This document shows positions 23,816-36,625 of a stretch of DNA of 64,000 bases, one piece after another. Source of the stretch: Glandiceps talaboti (Eukaryota; Hemichordata; Enteropneusta; Spengelidae); contig NC_135564.1 of NCBI RefSeq assembly GCF_964340395.1, positions 12,544,391 through 12,608,390 on the forward strand. Reading direction: 5' to 3'. Numbering within the stretch: position 1 is the first letter of the stretch; every line of letters begins with the position of its first letter. A program made the position numbers and the translations under genes. A model generated the notes under the pieces. That model saw only the letters and a program-made list of their open reading frames with translations. It did no database searches and was not told the origin of the DNA.

Positions 23816-25840
23816 AGGGAGTGTGAATAACAGAGAACTCCGAGCAACAGTGCGCGCAAGAAATCAAATTTGATTATTCACAGGGATCACACGGATCTCC
23901 CAAAGGATGGTGTACTGCCGAACCCGTGCCTACAAGGTAAACACAGTGCAGTGAAGTGATTGAAAACTCTTTGCAAGATACACTGACGTAATAATAAGTA
24001 TGCAACATAAAACGTTCAAATAATTCTATTCAGTAGCTCAGAATAGAAGACACCAAGACACCAAGTACCACACTCCTCCCACCAATTATATTGATCGAAA
24101 TCATAAGGTGATGAATTGTATATACAATGCTAATAACTGTATTAAAAGTTGGTTTCTACATTTAATAGTTGTTGTTTAGTTGTTGAGTGAGTATAAAAGG
24201 ACGTTTACTGTGATAGGTCAGCACCGGAGATGACTTAGTATTGATTAGTACTTTGAGCACATCGCAGTGAAGCATGATATGTAACTTATATCAGACAATT
24301 CATTATTATACCTTTGCACTGCAATATCATATCTCCAGGGCTAGCGATCTGTGAATTGTCTCAAATCACCAGACTCAAACCTCAGGAATAGAAATAACTA
24401 TATAGACAATTTCTTTCATGTTTTTTGCGAAATACCAAATTGTTGACAACAGTATCATTAGCTTCTTGATCCAACCACCATACATATGCACCTATTTGGA
24501 AATAGAATTCACTGATACATTAAGACATTCTGGAGAATGTACCATGCCCAATAGCATTTTAATATCAAAGGTATCGTGAGCTTTCCAGGCGAAATCCTGG
24601 CCAGGTATTTGAAATTCTATTTTTTTTTTAATTTTAAGTCAGTGATTTACAATGCTCCTTTTATACAATTTACATTGTGTATTCAAATTATGGAAATGTG
24701 CCCATTGATAACTGCTTTAATAATATTTAAGTCTATATCAGAAGAATTAGAAGAGGTAGTTCATTTTAAATCATCACTCCCAATATTGAATTTGTTGACA
24801 GTACTAGTGGATGCGATGACGGCCCCGAGCTCGGATGTCTTTCCCTAGAAAGATATACGGGTATGTACCGCCCAAATGGGTCTCTCTTTCACAAAAACAA
24901 ATGCGTAAACATGGGGCGGTTTTTCCTGTGAAATTTCCTAATCATGGAGTCGATAACATGGGTAACATCTTTATGATTTAGAAATACCTTCACAGCATCA
25001 GACTAAAGGTAAATTACCAGATGTTTGAGACTGAAAATTCCAAACAATGGGTCTGTCTATAGATTATACATGGGTAGAAGTTTTGAACTTGGGCCGAACA
25101 CCCCTTGTGAGAATTTGGGGAGTACCCCCACCCTCCCCCGCCTCAGAGATTGTAGAATAGAAGTTAATATCTTGAAAACATAATGTGGTACAAATTAAAT
25201 TACATGCCCATTGTAAGTATTAGTTCTGTGCATGGTCGTAAGACCGAACATATAAAGACAGTGTGGATCTTTAAGCTTTTCTTTTAAAAAACGTCGTTTT
25301 CTCACGTTATGTTTCCTAACTCATTTCCGTCCACGTTTCCTAGGCAGTATCGTGTTGTTACTGTGATAAAGGTCAGGGTGTGTACTTTGTCGGTTATAAT
25401 TATATATATATATGACATCGGAAACCGTCAAATATCCTCTTCATTATGTTTCCATCTTGCTTTTGGATAGCTTGTCTGTAGGATTCTATATACCATCATG
25501 ACAACAATCCAGTTCTTTTTATCCATTATAGATAATTTGATTATTTGAATATGTGTTCATACTGTGTCAAGGATCTTATGAAACATATAGTGGGCAGAAT
25601 CATATTTTGCATCTAAAAATAAACACCCTGACCATGTACTTTGAAAGAGTCAATGAACCTTCACAATTCGAAGTGTGTGTCTATTGTAGCTTTGATTATA
25701 TTGTAAATGCTTTCATATTGGCAGATAGGATAGTTTTTCGTTTGTTATATATAGGATGTTTTTTTACTTTCTACTCTTGAGATATTATTTCCATCTATTT
25801 AGTGTTATTGAAGGATGTTTTAATGCAAATGTAACCGACC
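23816..25840. other. noncoding, nothing recognised
   Basis: The open frame at 24576-24848 begins on GTG and matches no family I know. A short TA run lies near 25400-25412. Confidence 0.45.
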
Positions 25841-26001
25841 GTGGGTGGGTTGGTAGGTAATGGATGGGTCAGTTGGTTGGTTGGTTGGTCGGTCGGTCGA
25901 TTGGTTGATTGTGAGTGGGTGGGTCGGGGTGGGCTAGTGGGTTGATAGTTGGTTGGTTGGTTGGTTGGTTGGTTGGTTGGTTGGTTGGTTGGTTGGTTGG
26001 T
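25841..26001. repeat. (TTGG)n-rich microsatellite
   Basis: Degenerate GGTT, GGTC and GGTG units become a pure TTGG run at 25948-26000. The long G-rich strand could form G-quadruplexes. Confidence 0.93.
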
Positions 26002-27735
26002 TTATATTTTACACAAAGAGTCAAAGATTACTTTTCCCCAGAATGGAATACCTACCAGCATAAATTCATCTTCCAAGCTAATGAATTATTGAATGTTAAG
26101 AAACCCTTTAGAACTTCAGCTTTATTTAATGCATTAGTATTCACAAACTTGAGGTTGCCATAGCAACATTTAGATGTTCATCTCAAGAGATAGACTTAAC
26201 TATACATTATAAATTTTGTAGATTTTGATTAACCAAAGGCCATATTTGCATTGAAAATGAATATCGTTTTTTTTGTTTATCTGTAAGTTGCATACCCCTC
26301 TCAGACAGCAATACCTGTCATGGCATGTAACCTTTGAACTCTTCCGTCTTAGGATACATTCCCTTGTCGACCAAACACTCTCAACACTTGAGAAAACTTG
26401 CAAAGTATATTTACAAGGCATTCAGACTTAGAAAAAACGTTTGTTTTTTTATTTAATAAGATGTGCTTTGAGTTAACCTTAACCCGTTTCCTTTCATGCA
26501 AGTACGTATGAAGTCTTTCTATTTATGCGTGTTGTCTGTAGTGTAGGACAAAGATCTTAAATGCGAAATAAACTCCATAGATAGACAACGTCAGCTTCTC
26601 ACTATCGTACAAATATTGTAAATGTGAAGGCCATGAAAAGGATATACAAGACACACACACTGGGGCTTACCGCAGAGTTCATAAAAAGACAGAGTCAAAG
26701 TCATATTAATTGCCTCTTTTTCGTCTACTCCAGAGATGTCTTCATATAAAAACTAATAACACTACCTTATTTGTGTCCAAAGAAAGCGTTTTAAAAAAAG
26801 AGATCTTTCTTTTGAACGGATTTTCATTTATATAATGCCGTGTGTTTTGCATGCAATGTACAAAAGCTCATTTCAAAATGGCACCCCGCCTGGGACGCCG
26901 GGTGCAATTCTCTCTTAATAGTAATTAAAGTCCTTTCAAGCAATAAACCGGTATGGATAGCTTGCTTGTTACATGTTACGTCTATTATAACCAGCGCAGA
27001 GGAAAGTCCTTGGGTTTCGGGAAACCCCTTGAAGAGTCGAAGACTTCATAGGCTATAACAGTGCACAGAAGATTTCAAAATGTTTAATCAACGAGTACTG
27101 AAAGAAAAACTTTTCTCTTGTTTTCAGCGTATACCGAAAAATTTACACTGACTCATCTGGGAGTCTTCTACTGATGTGCGGAAATGTACTTATTAAGGTA
27201 CTTGATGGATGCACATTTCTACTAGAATGTGGTTACATAATCACTGTTACCACCGTCTAAAGAAAGACATTAACAGCGCACCGTTGAAATATGTACATCG
27301 GAGACAACCAACAGAGCGTTCCTTAAGCACTCTAAAACCAATGTTTCGTCAAAGTATATTTTCGATAGTTCGTCTTGCAAAGTACTTTTGACATAGTGGT
27401 ACAAGCAGGAACGTGTTTTGCCACCTACATTCTTTCGCGTTTGTTTATACCAAAGATGTATTTGACTTTTTCATGATTAATAGAAAAATCTAACCATGTG
27501 TATTACATTAACCTGAACAACCAATCAAATATATTTACGATAATCGTTACTATAAAGCAAATAGTATGAAAATTCTAAACTCCGGTCTTGAGCTTAATTA
27601 TTACAAACCCTTGTGTGATGTTTAATTCAACATTTAATTAAAAATTGAACATTTGGTATTAATGAAATTCAATTCAGATTTAGAAAAGCTTATTAAGATA
27701 GACAATAAAGTAATAAATATTTGCTTTAAAACATT
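26002..27735. other. noncoding, one X-box match
   Basis: No supported gene. A perfect X-box lies at 26154-26167 (separate entry). ORFs at 26840-27058 and 27209-27391 show no domain. Confidence 0.45.
26154..26167 (+). promoter_or_regulatory. perfect RFX X-box match
   Basis: GTTGCCATAGCAAC is an exact match to GTNRCC-NN-RGYAAC and is nearly an inverted repeat. No adjacent gene is recognised. Confidence 0.3.
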
Positions 27736-27814
27736 CGTGTGTGTGTATGTATGTGTGTGTATGTGTGTGTATGTATGTGTGTATGTGTGTGTATGTGTGT
27801 ATGTATGTGTGTGT

Positions 27815-27866
<52 letters not shown>
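27736..27866. repeat. (GT)n with GTAT interruptions
   Basis: A 130-bp GT tract broken by TATG units in its first half and pure after about 27819. It can adopt Z-DNA. Confidence 0.96.
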
Positions 27867-27872
<6 letters not shown>

Positions 27873-28249
27873 TGTTATTCAGCTAAAGGTTATACAATTC
27901 AGTAACTTGGGAAACAAATTGAGTGTGGCTATACTTATACAAAATTAATAAGCTTTTTTATTTCGAATTACAGCGACGTACATTATTGATCATTATATGT
28001 GAGAGCATTCGAAAGTTCACGAGGAGGTCAACATTACAGATGGCTAGTTGCTCCCTCTGAATAAACATGAATATATTATTATCAACAGCTGAACGAGATA
28101 CTCAAAATTTGATAATTTGACATTTGAAATTTGACAATTTAATAATTTGATCCCTTCTAAATTATATTTATATCGCAATGAACTAATAGTCCATTACATA
28201 TATGTTTGCATAATTAGTAATCTTCGGTATTTAACCCATATCTCTAGAA

Positions 28250-28790
28250 GGCACACTTCAAATTCCATATACTTTGGCACATACATCAACCCTAACAGGC
28301 GCACATATCCTATAAAAGCCCATTGGCGCAGTATTTTAGTTTTAACGCGTGATTTGCATAATTAATGATTTTCGTTGATTAGGTATATCTTAATGCACTA
28401 TATTATCTGAAATGTCAAGTTTGCATTCTAAAGATATTGCCTAACAATAACAAATGATTATTTATGCGCATTACACCCTACAATTAAAAACTATATAAAA
28501 AGCTATATCAAACACGTGATTTGTTATGGGTGATTTATGTACCAAATTATGTGAAATATTAATTTTGCATTCCTAAGATATAGCCTAATTTCCCAAGCAT
28601 CAATCATACAAATTTCACGCAATTAATGATGTTTCGATAATTAGGCTTCAAATTTCATGTAGTTTCATAAAATTAATTTTCCACTGAAGTGGTACATCAT
28701 GTATGATGATTATAGCTCAAAATTTTGCATTCAACATTCTATGGTTTTGCCCTTACGGGAGGCATTCAGTTTAAATCTGGTTAAAAAATT
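28250..28790. repeat. AT-rich dispersed repeat family, copy A
   Basis: This contains GGCGCACATATCCTATAAA, GATTTGCATAATTAATGATTTT and ATTAGGTATATCTTAA. Diverged forms recur within the segment, and related strings occur at 47215-47640. Near its right end, CCTTACGGGAGGCATTCAG followed by TCTGGTTAAA resembles the unit of the minisatellite at 39874. No coding sequence is seen. Confidence 0.6.
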
Positions 28791-29235
28791 AATTACTTGC
28801 GTAAAAGTTCAGATATAGGCTCAGAGGTAACTTTCGCGTATGTTGACTTTTATACCATGAGTTTCTTTTCTGGCTTGTTGGATTTGAATCGAAATCCCGA
28901 ACAGTATGAAATTACTCACAATAATCCTGGTTGTTTACAAGAGGAAGCAAAATTATAGATATACCATTAATGACGTGGGCGAGTAAAGGGTCAATGCGTT
29001 ATCAAATTCGACATAGATGTTTTGTAGCCCAGCATCAGTTTGTTTCACAAAGATAGGATGTATCGTAACACCGTTCATGCAAACTTGTAACCCTGCTTAC
29101 AGGGAAAGGATACCCTGTGATTTAACGACTTTCAATAAAAAAATATGAATATTAAACATGATAAAATGTGCTGGTTTCATTCACTTTCACTTATCAGTAT
29201 GGGGGGAAGACGTCGATCAAAACGTCTCTGCACAT
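28791..29235. other. noncoding, nothing recognised
   Basis: No gene or element is recognised. Confidence 0.5.
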
Positions 29236-29237
29236 AG

Positions 29238-29273
29238 GCGGAAGTGACGGACGGACTTAGACACTACTTCCGC
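29238..29273. promoter_or_regulatory. inverted pair of ETS-like sites
   Basis: GCGGAAGT (29238-29245) and its exact reverse complement ACTTCCGC (29266-29273) are 20 bp apart, just 30 bp before the ATG of the P2X7-like relic. CGGAAGT is the ETS core commonly found in TATA-less promoters. Confidence 0.4.
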
Positions 29274-29302
29274 TAATACAAGTACACTACTCGGAAACTA
29301 CA

Positions 29303-29549
29303 ATGGCTTCTCCACAACATGAACCAATTGTTGGCTACATGTATAAACCTGACTATATAGGGATGAAGTTGATGTTGAATCGACAGATAATGACTCAGAT
29401 ACAATAGCAATGTCATTTCAGATGACTTCAGGGAAAGTGACAACGAAGCTGTAGAGTTAGCAACAGCTATTGATCGTTCTCGCCTGTCATCACTGTCCAG
29501 GTGTAGATGTGGCCAATGTGAAATTATGTCGACCATAACATTAAAGTAG
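29303..29549 (+). pseudogene. frameshifted relic resembling a P2X7-like C-terminal domain protein
   Basis: The ATG opens a frame reading MASPQHEPIVGYMYKPDY, then the coding signal moves to a second frame (DEVDVESTDNDSDTIAMSF, from 29362) and to a third (SDDFRESDNEAVELATAIDR, from 29418). It ends RCRCGQCEIMST before TAG at 29547. A glycine-tyrosine start, an acidic serine-rich middle, and an RCxCGxC motif are features of the P2X7 receptor C-terminal-like domain found in many uncharacterised invertebrate proteins. Two shifts within about 60 bp, and a stop soon after the cysteine motif, indicate a broken copy unless the real exon structure differs. The family assignment is by recognition of the motif only. 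Confidence 0.4.
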
Positions 29550-30806
29550 GAAAGTGGCTCCATCCCTAGCTCAACACAGCGAATTTTGAAATTCTATGTG
29601 GGCGATCGAGATGTGTTTTTTTTTATTTTGTCTTTTCTTATCGGCTGATGATGTAATAAAATAGCCACTTCCCGTATTGCACTATGGCATTTCTCCTGCG
29701 CAACATTGCTCTTAGAAGCAGCAAAAGATTATGGACTTTTGTAATCCTGAATTCTGTCAAAACCTCTGTCTGTTGGTACATCATAATACGGTTCGCTGAC
29801 AAAACTACTTTTTTGAAAGACTAGCTGGTTAAAAGACAAAAAAATATGTCGAGACTAAAAGACGAGTCATAGTAAACAGTTGAATATATACTTTTTATAT
29901 AACTTATTTCTAATCATTACTGCTGCATCATCTACAACGGGAACGTTTTATGAAACCCCTTTTGTTAGATATAGTTACTACTTGTAATATCGTACACCCT
30001 GAACAGTATTAAATCACCTACGGGTAAATGTACTTGTGTAGTTGTACACATAATATGGTACATAATTTTAAATCCATCAAAATTATTTTTGGATCCGCAC
30101 TCTAAAATCAACTACCCAAAGAATCACAAGTTCAACTTGTTGCTGTATTATTTCCGGACGCAATCGAACCTAATTGACAATGTACAATGTCTAATTATTG
30201 GTATTTTAAAACGTTTAAGTGAATACACTGTTGGTTGTCTGATCGCTGTAAGGTAAATATACACCTGAAACAAACCAGTTAACAAATCGAACTAGGTTAT
30301 ATTTCTCCAAGGATATCTTTGCATATATAAGCTGACAAGCGTTATACACTCTGAACACATTCAGCAATTATTAGTCCTGATCCCAGGTGATGTTATCCCA
30401 TCAAAATGCAAAAATGAAACAAGTCGACAATTGTAGCTTATCCTGATCTACGCAATACAAATCGTAAATACGTCATTGGTTTGTAGCGTTAACTCCCGTG
30501 CTGAATTCATTTTGACAGAATCCCCTCTGGGATAGCAATCTATGTGTCTTGAACGTACGCTGCATTGGAGATGAAATCTCATCAACGAACGCTTTCTCTG
30601 ATGATAAGTGCAATCATGGTTTGAAGATTGACTGGAGCGAGACAGAGCCCTCTACTGTTAATTGCATTAACCTATTATACCATCGTAACGATTACGTTGT
30701 CAATGACGACCAACACTACTCTCGTGTTCAGATAATCATCAACTATTATCCAATACAATCTGCTTCGTCTAGCCTCCTATATTTTGTATGAGAAATGGGC
30801 ATGTTT

Positions 30807-30810
<4 letters not shown>
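29550..30810. other. noncoding, nothing recognised
   Basis: The open frame at 30549-30791 starts on TTG and has no known domain. No element is recognised. Confidence 0.5.
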
Positions 30811-30844
<34 letters not shown>

Positions 30845-30869
30845 AACACACACACACACACACACACAT

Positions 30870-30910
<41 letters not shown>

Positions 30911-31015
30911 CTGACAAGCAGGCAGGCAGGCAGGCAGGCACACACATACATACATACATACATACATACATACATACATACATACATACATACATACATA
31001 CATACATACATACAT
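30811..31015. repeat. (CA)n-(GGCA)n-(CATA)n array
   Basis: CA runs broken by two ATAAA steps, five GGCA units and about 17 CATA units. The four ORFs across it on both strands are artefacts. Confidence 0.97.
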
Positions 31016-33546
31016 GGCAAAGGTATACATGTTATATTAAAAACGTCAAATGAAACTTTAATAATACAAGGCAAAGAACACCAACTCTTCTGAAAGGTCT
31101 AACGTCAAAGCCTGTTAGCGAATTAGAAAAAAACGTCACCACGCATGTTTTACGGAAAATCTTGTTTCGTAACAACACCTTTATTTCTAAGGCTTGTATT
31201 TTTTTAATTTTTCATAATTCCGTAACAAATCATGTGTAATGTTATTTTCAAGAAGATCATGCAATGTATATCCTTGGGGGGGGGATGTTGTTATGGGTCA
31301 AAGGTGAAGATGCTTGGCAGGAATATCCGTCACAGACAATGTATTTGCTTATGTGCTTATATAGGCATATCGCTAAAGCATGTTGAATTATATAAGGCTA
31401 TTCTACTTGGCAATTTCTACTGACTTTCAGCAGTGTTAGTTTTCTGTAATGATTCATGCACAGCATGTAAATGTGTTTTAAAGCAAAAGTGCAACCAGCC
31501 AAGTCTGTAGTCATAGTAACCGATCAAAATATGTCAGCCAAAAGTGCAACAGTCTCGTCTCTAGTTTAGTAACCTATATCAAATGTATGTAGAAATTCCC
31601 GCCAAACATGAACGGATGTACATGTGTATGTAAGAGACATGCTTGTCATGTAACTTTTACAGTTTTTGATTAGTCTCTTCACATCTAGTACTTTAACTCT
31701 ATTAGTGGTGACTGTCATCTCTATCAAGAACCTCATACCTTACATTTATTGTTACATTAATCAACGCATCTTTCCTGCTGTCACTTTATGCGCGCATTTT
31801 TGAAGTGGCAAGCTGCCGCTTAAAGATTCCATGTACATTCCGTTTTGAACCGACAGTAATACAAACTGTTTGAATGAAATGTACTTTGTGTATGCACGAA
31901 AGTCCTATAAGTTATATCTTTAAAACTGGCTTCGTGACTGGCGTCTTCAAAGACATCGTCAAACAGATCGCTATGAACTCACGAAGACTGGCTTTTATTC
32001 CATTTTAAGCTTGCTAAAACGTACATCGTTATAGCGATGGAGTAAAACATTTCCTGTAACGCCAGCATGATTTGGAGTACATTTTATTGCATGTTCATGA
32101 CTAATAAGGATGAAATTCAAAACTTCATGGTCACATTGTACCTATATATATAGATATACATGTTACATGTATACAATAGAAGGTCTTGAGGAAGAAGATA
32201 ACGGCGATGAGGAGATATAGAGAGGTCGAGAAGATAAGTCGATGAGACGGTCTATGTCGTGAGTTTTCCTTTTACAAGTACTATTTCACGACATTGGACA
32301 ATACATCTTCAACATCCTGAAGGTTAAAGAGCATAACAATCAGTCCTATTTAGCAGCTTCTGTAAAATTTACTTAACAGGACTGATGTCTTTTCCGAGTT
32401 TCCGTTACTCATTGCATACTTTTTGTCATAACATACTTTATACCTGTTTGGTTGACCCTATCTGTTAAGATGCAGGGTGTCATTCACAGTTTTGATAAGT
32501 TGTGTTTGTCATCAATCAATCAAAAACACCCAGAGAGCCCTTGCGTCCATGCACTATATGGCGATGTTCGAAGGTGCTGAACAGGGGGTGTTTGAAATGC
32601 CCTTGAGGATGACTCATTCCTGATTAATTGATCCAGATTAGAGAACCGTCATAAGTTAACATACTGTTCGAGTTGAACATTCACTTTCCCCGTACGACTT
32701 AAGTTTACACTGAGGGATGTGTAGTAGTCCTTTGTCACTGGGGCAAAGTACACGAGAAGGAGATTTAGTAAGGATCAGATTCGATTTGTACCTTTAATTG
32801 CTTAATTGCAGTATTGCTAAGTGACTAATAGATGATTAAGAGTGCTTTATACTGTATTCGGTAGTGAACTGGTAACTAATGTAGTTCCATGGAAGTTGAT
32901 ACGTGACATAGTTCGATTTCTTGATACGTGAAACAATCCTGGCTACAGTGTTAGAGCATGTAAAATTTGTAGATGATTGTCTTATGTCTGTAGGTGGTCA
33001 AACCATACAAAAAAGCATTACTATTAAATAACATTGGATAAATTTAGTGCATGGACGAATTTTCCATAAACTTCCTTTGTCCGATAGCGACGAATGAGAC
33101 CTACTTTATTGAGCTGGTAGTAGATTTAATATCATGTCATAGTAATTTGTCTTCAAGAAATTGTGTAGATCATAGAATGTTACCACAATATTGCATGCGT
33201 AATGCACTGAATCAGATAAATAGAACTTTATCCTATATATGGCCAATAGGACGGCATATCTAGTTAAACTGAAACTTAGTGAGTAGTACTTTCAGTTGAA
33301 CTTTGTTTCGTGTCATCCACGTGACTTCCATCCTGATGTGGAATGTCAGCCAGAGGGGACCATTGGTAAAGCTCATTGTTATCTGCATTTTGGTGAAAGT
33401 TCAGGTTATGACGGGGATTAAATTTGGTAAGTGGGAAATATAAATACAAACACAGAGCCCTGGAGTATTACTAATTGCAGACCTTGAGGTTTAGAGATAT
33501 GTATGGACATAGACATGTGGCCGTTCTTCGGGTAACATTAATTATA
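31016..33546. other. noncoding, nothing recognised
   Basis: About 2.5 kb without a supported gene. A 70-codon ATG ORF at 33051-33263 and a 63-codon one at 31232-31423 have no domain. A G9 run sits at 31277-31285. Confidence 0.45.
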
Positions 33547-33609
33547 GTCAGTCAGTCAGTCAGTCAGTTTATTAGTCAAAATATACTAATTGTACAAAAC
33601 CATGCGTTC
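33547..33609 (-). repeat. possible older retroelement 3' tail
   Basis: On the minus strand this reads TTTGTACAATTAGTATATTTTG, then ACTAATAAACTGACTGACTG with five TGAC-type units. A polyadenylation-like AATAAA followed by a short tandem tail is the usual 3' end of some LINEs and SINEs. No body of such an element is recognised, as the younger LINE insertion follows directly. Confidence 0.35.
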
Positions 33610-33622
33610 AAATACTAACAGT
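33610..33622. repeat. target-site duplication, left copy
   Basis: AAATACTAACAGT, identical to 35403-35415, flanks the LINE insertion. Confidence 0.85.
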
Positions 33623-34302
33623 AGAGATATAGAGATATCAGTGGTATTACAATCTCAGGTATTGAAATTAAGGACTCTGCATTTGCAGACGACATGACAT
33701 GTTTTTTGACCAGTATTAACTCAGTTAATGTTCTTTTTAATATGCTGAAGAAATTTGCTCTTTGCTCAGGGTTAAATGTAAATGTTGATAAGACTGAGGC
33801 TGTATGGATTGGAAAGTGGAGGTTTAGACAGGATAATATGTTCGGGGTAAAATGGCCCACATCTCCTATTAAGATTGTAGGAATATATTTTTCATATAAT
33901 AGACAAGATGCAATAAAGAAAAATGTCTCTAAAGCTATGGATAATATGAAGAAAATTTTGAACTCTTGGAAAAGCAGAAACCTCACCTTATTGGGTAAGA
34001 TTCAAATTATCAAAACCTTAGCGATTTCACAGTTTTCATATCTTATACAGTCCATTGAAATTTCTAAAGATATCATCCAGGAGATTCACCGAATTATCTA
34101 CAGTTTTCTGTGGAAGGGTAGAGACAAAGTGGCAAGAAGAACTATGATAGGAGACGTGGGCCAAGGAGGGCTAAAAATGCCAGACTTATCAATTATGAAG
34201 GATGTAAATAGGGTTTTTATAGTGAAAAAATTATTGGACCCTACAGCCCAAAGACTTTGGAAATATTTTGTTGATAGTAAGCTACAAAAAAATAGGTGGT
34301 AA
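33623..34302 (+). pseudogene. LINE ORF2 fragment, first frame (reverse transcriptase part)
   Basis: The open frame from the element's start to a TAA at 34300-34302 covers the FADD motif and the downstream RT region. Homologous reading then continues one frame over. The switch lies in a run of seven A (34287-34293 region) just before ATAGGTGG. One inserted or deleted A in that run explains the break. The LINE cannot encode a complete protein because its 5' part is absent. Confidence 0.88.
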
Positions 34303-35402
34303 CATAGTGTTTAGATGTAATTTTGATACAAAATATTTACCTGTTAAATTTACTGACTTCATGACAGATTGCTTTGATACATGGAGTAAATTTACGAAAG
34401 AGCAGCAAGACAGTAGAGATCAGTTAATTTGGAATAATAAGCATATTCTGATTGGAGGACATTCATTTTATTATGAGGATTTTAGTAAAATTGGTATAAA
34501 CAGTGTATCTGATTTGTTTTTGGATGATAAACCAATTCCATGGGAGAGAGTTTCTAATGATAGGTTATCACTGATACAAAAGCTCAGATGGTTTGGTATC
34601 ATTTCATCTATCCCAGCATTTCTAAAAGAAAGTAAAACTAGACACTTAGACAATGTATACCTCACCATTGAAGACTCACTTCAGACTCTGGACAATGTAT
34701 CCAAGGAGAAAATTAAATTTGAGCTCCTACGAAGGAAATTTATACCTCCTAGTAGCCAGATGAAATTGGAAACTCAACTTGGTATTGGAAATCTTCCTTG
34801 GGACAGACTCTATGGTTTGATTACAAGTATGACAATAGAGTGTAAAAGTAGGGAATTTCAGTTTAAGCTGTTGCATAACATCTTGTATACAAATGGTCAA
34901 CTTCATAAGTTTAATCCAGAAAAATATCCATCCCCTTTGTGTACTTTTTGTAAAACTGCTATAGAAACTCATGAACATCTCTTTTTCCAGTGTAGTTACT
35001 CAGAAGCCCTCTGGAATGATGCCTTAGTTTTTTTGAAAAAACCACTGAAATTACAGCACGATCCAAGTAAACTGTGTAAAATATTATCAGATCCAGAAGA
35101 ATCTATTATAGTGAATTTTATATGTCTCATTGTTAGAAGACATATTTACTATTGTAAATTCCTGGAAAAAATACCACGTTTCGAAAGTTTTCTTCCGTAT
35201 TTGAAGAGTATATACCATTGTGAGTATTGGATAGCTGTACAAAAAAAAGAAATTAACCACACATTTGAAAAAGTGGTCTGGTTTGTGCGATCTATTCAAG
35301 ACCTTGTAACATGCCTTTTTGTTTTTGTTTTTTTTAGTAATGTACTGCTCTGTGGGACCCAGATCAAAATGGAAATAAAGAAAAAGATTCTTAAATACAA
35401 AA
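34268..35402 (+). pseudogene. LINE ORF2 fragment, second frame (connector and zf-RVT)
   Basis: This frame continues the ORF2 product after the A-run shift. Near codon 225 it holds the zinc-knuckle-like pattern CTFCKTAIETHEHLFFQC. The open frame does not stop inside the element: it passes through the A-rich tail and the target duplication into host DNA and ends at 35485. A TAG-TAA pair just after an 8-T run (35328-35335), out of frame by one, looks like the ancestral stop lost by an indel. Confidence 0.85.
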
Positions 35403-35415
35403 AAATACTAACAGT
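35403..35415. repeat. target-site duplication, right copy
   Basis: AAATACTAACAGT, identical to 33610-33622. Confidence 0.85.
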
Positions 35416-36625
35416 TTACTTATATCCTCAAAGGGATACAAGCTTAGTCTATTCATTTTCACTGGTTCTTACGTCACACCCGTAGTAGTTAATTTACTGG
35501 ATGAATATACCAAATACCACCATTTCCTCTTGGTAGCACTCAAACCTGCATTCATGCATATATAATCTTATAATAGGTTCGATGGCATGATCTACTATAA
35601 TTTTGTAAACTAACATATCAAGGAAACCATTACCATGGAATCACATGTTCAAACTACACAAGCAGACGATGTTATCACAAAAAGGACGCTTTAACATTAA
35701 TATGATCCTGTAAGTATTTCTTCTAAACCACTGAAGTACTAAAGAAAATCATACCATTAGCTAGCGCAGATTCAAGCTTTTTAAATTTTATGCTCGATCC
35801 ATACCATTGAAGCATACATTTTGTGTATCGTATTTTGGGTTCTATTACTCACTTTTTTCTGGAGATGGTGTAACGGAAAAGTCTCAGCTAAGGACACCCC
35901 TAGTATAATTTATGCAAATATGCAAATAACCTACTCAAAAGTCAAGATCCTGTTAGCTGGTGTGAAGAAACCTCTCCCTCTCATCTTTATCAACTTATTG
36001 CAGCAAACAAAAGTGCTTCTTGAAGGCGTATATAAAAAGAGTAAACCCTTCCGAAAAGGTTGTTTTGACATATTTCGGAATTAAAATCTGATCTCTTGGC
36101 GCCGTTCGTTTATTAACAAGAGAAGATCAACAAGCAATGTCTCAACAATTCTATACGTATCTCTGACACAAATTGGCTCGGCATTTGAGTCACATTACAA
36201 ACGGCCACAGTGTGTTTAATGCAGCGTGGACTACAGTGATACCAGCAATACCTGAACAAGTATTTAGGTACCATAATAAGAAGGGATAACCTATAGTTTT
36301 CATGACTCGAGAATACTGGCTTTCATTAAGGTACATTGCCGGGAGGTAAGATTCGGCTTGGAGTCGTTTAGTGCTTGTTCGGGAACTTTTGAGGACTCCG
36401 GCTCATTATATCCAACTCTCCAAGCAAAACGATTGACGAATTTTATAAATCACGATTATGCCGTCACCTATAACAAAGTTGAATTCAGGTGTAAAATTAC
36501 ACGACAAATAAACGCTCCTTCTTTGTGGTAATAGTTTTGAAAAAAAACACTAGTTATCGGATCGCTGAATAGAAGATTGACAACTTGAAATAAATAAACA
36601 TTTGGTTGAAGTGATTGAACAGTGG
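35416..36625. other. noncoding, nothing recognised
   Basis: The 87-codon open frame at 35821-36084 begins on TTG and shows no domain. No RNA gene is seen. Confidence 0.5.

Larger units (their letters stand above)
33623..35402 (+). mobile_element. 5'-truncated L1/Tx1-like LINE insertion
   Basis: The element keeps only the last part of ORF2. It starts within the reverse transcriptase, just before the FADD catalytic motif (33682-33693), runs through thumb-like sequence (WKSRNLTLLGKIQIIKTLAI; FLWKGRDKVARRT; QGGLKMPDLS) and ends with a C-terminal zinc-knuckle-like zf-RVT segment with the pattern C-x2-C-x7-H-x4-C. An AATAAA at 35374-35379 and a short A-rich tail precede a 13-bp target-site duplication present on both sides. 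The endonuclease and the first RT motifs are missing. Severe 5' truncation plus a direct duplication is the hallmark of target-primed reverse transcription. Placement in the L1/Tx1 group is from motif resemblance. Confidence 0.92.

Noticed and set aside
24576-24848. 90-codon plus-strand open frame
   Set aside because: GTG start and no recognised family.
33051-33263. 70-codon ATG ORF just upstream of the LINE
   Set aside because: No domain and no splice context; ORFs of this length are expected by chance in about 64 kb.
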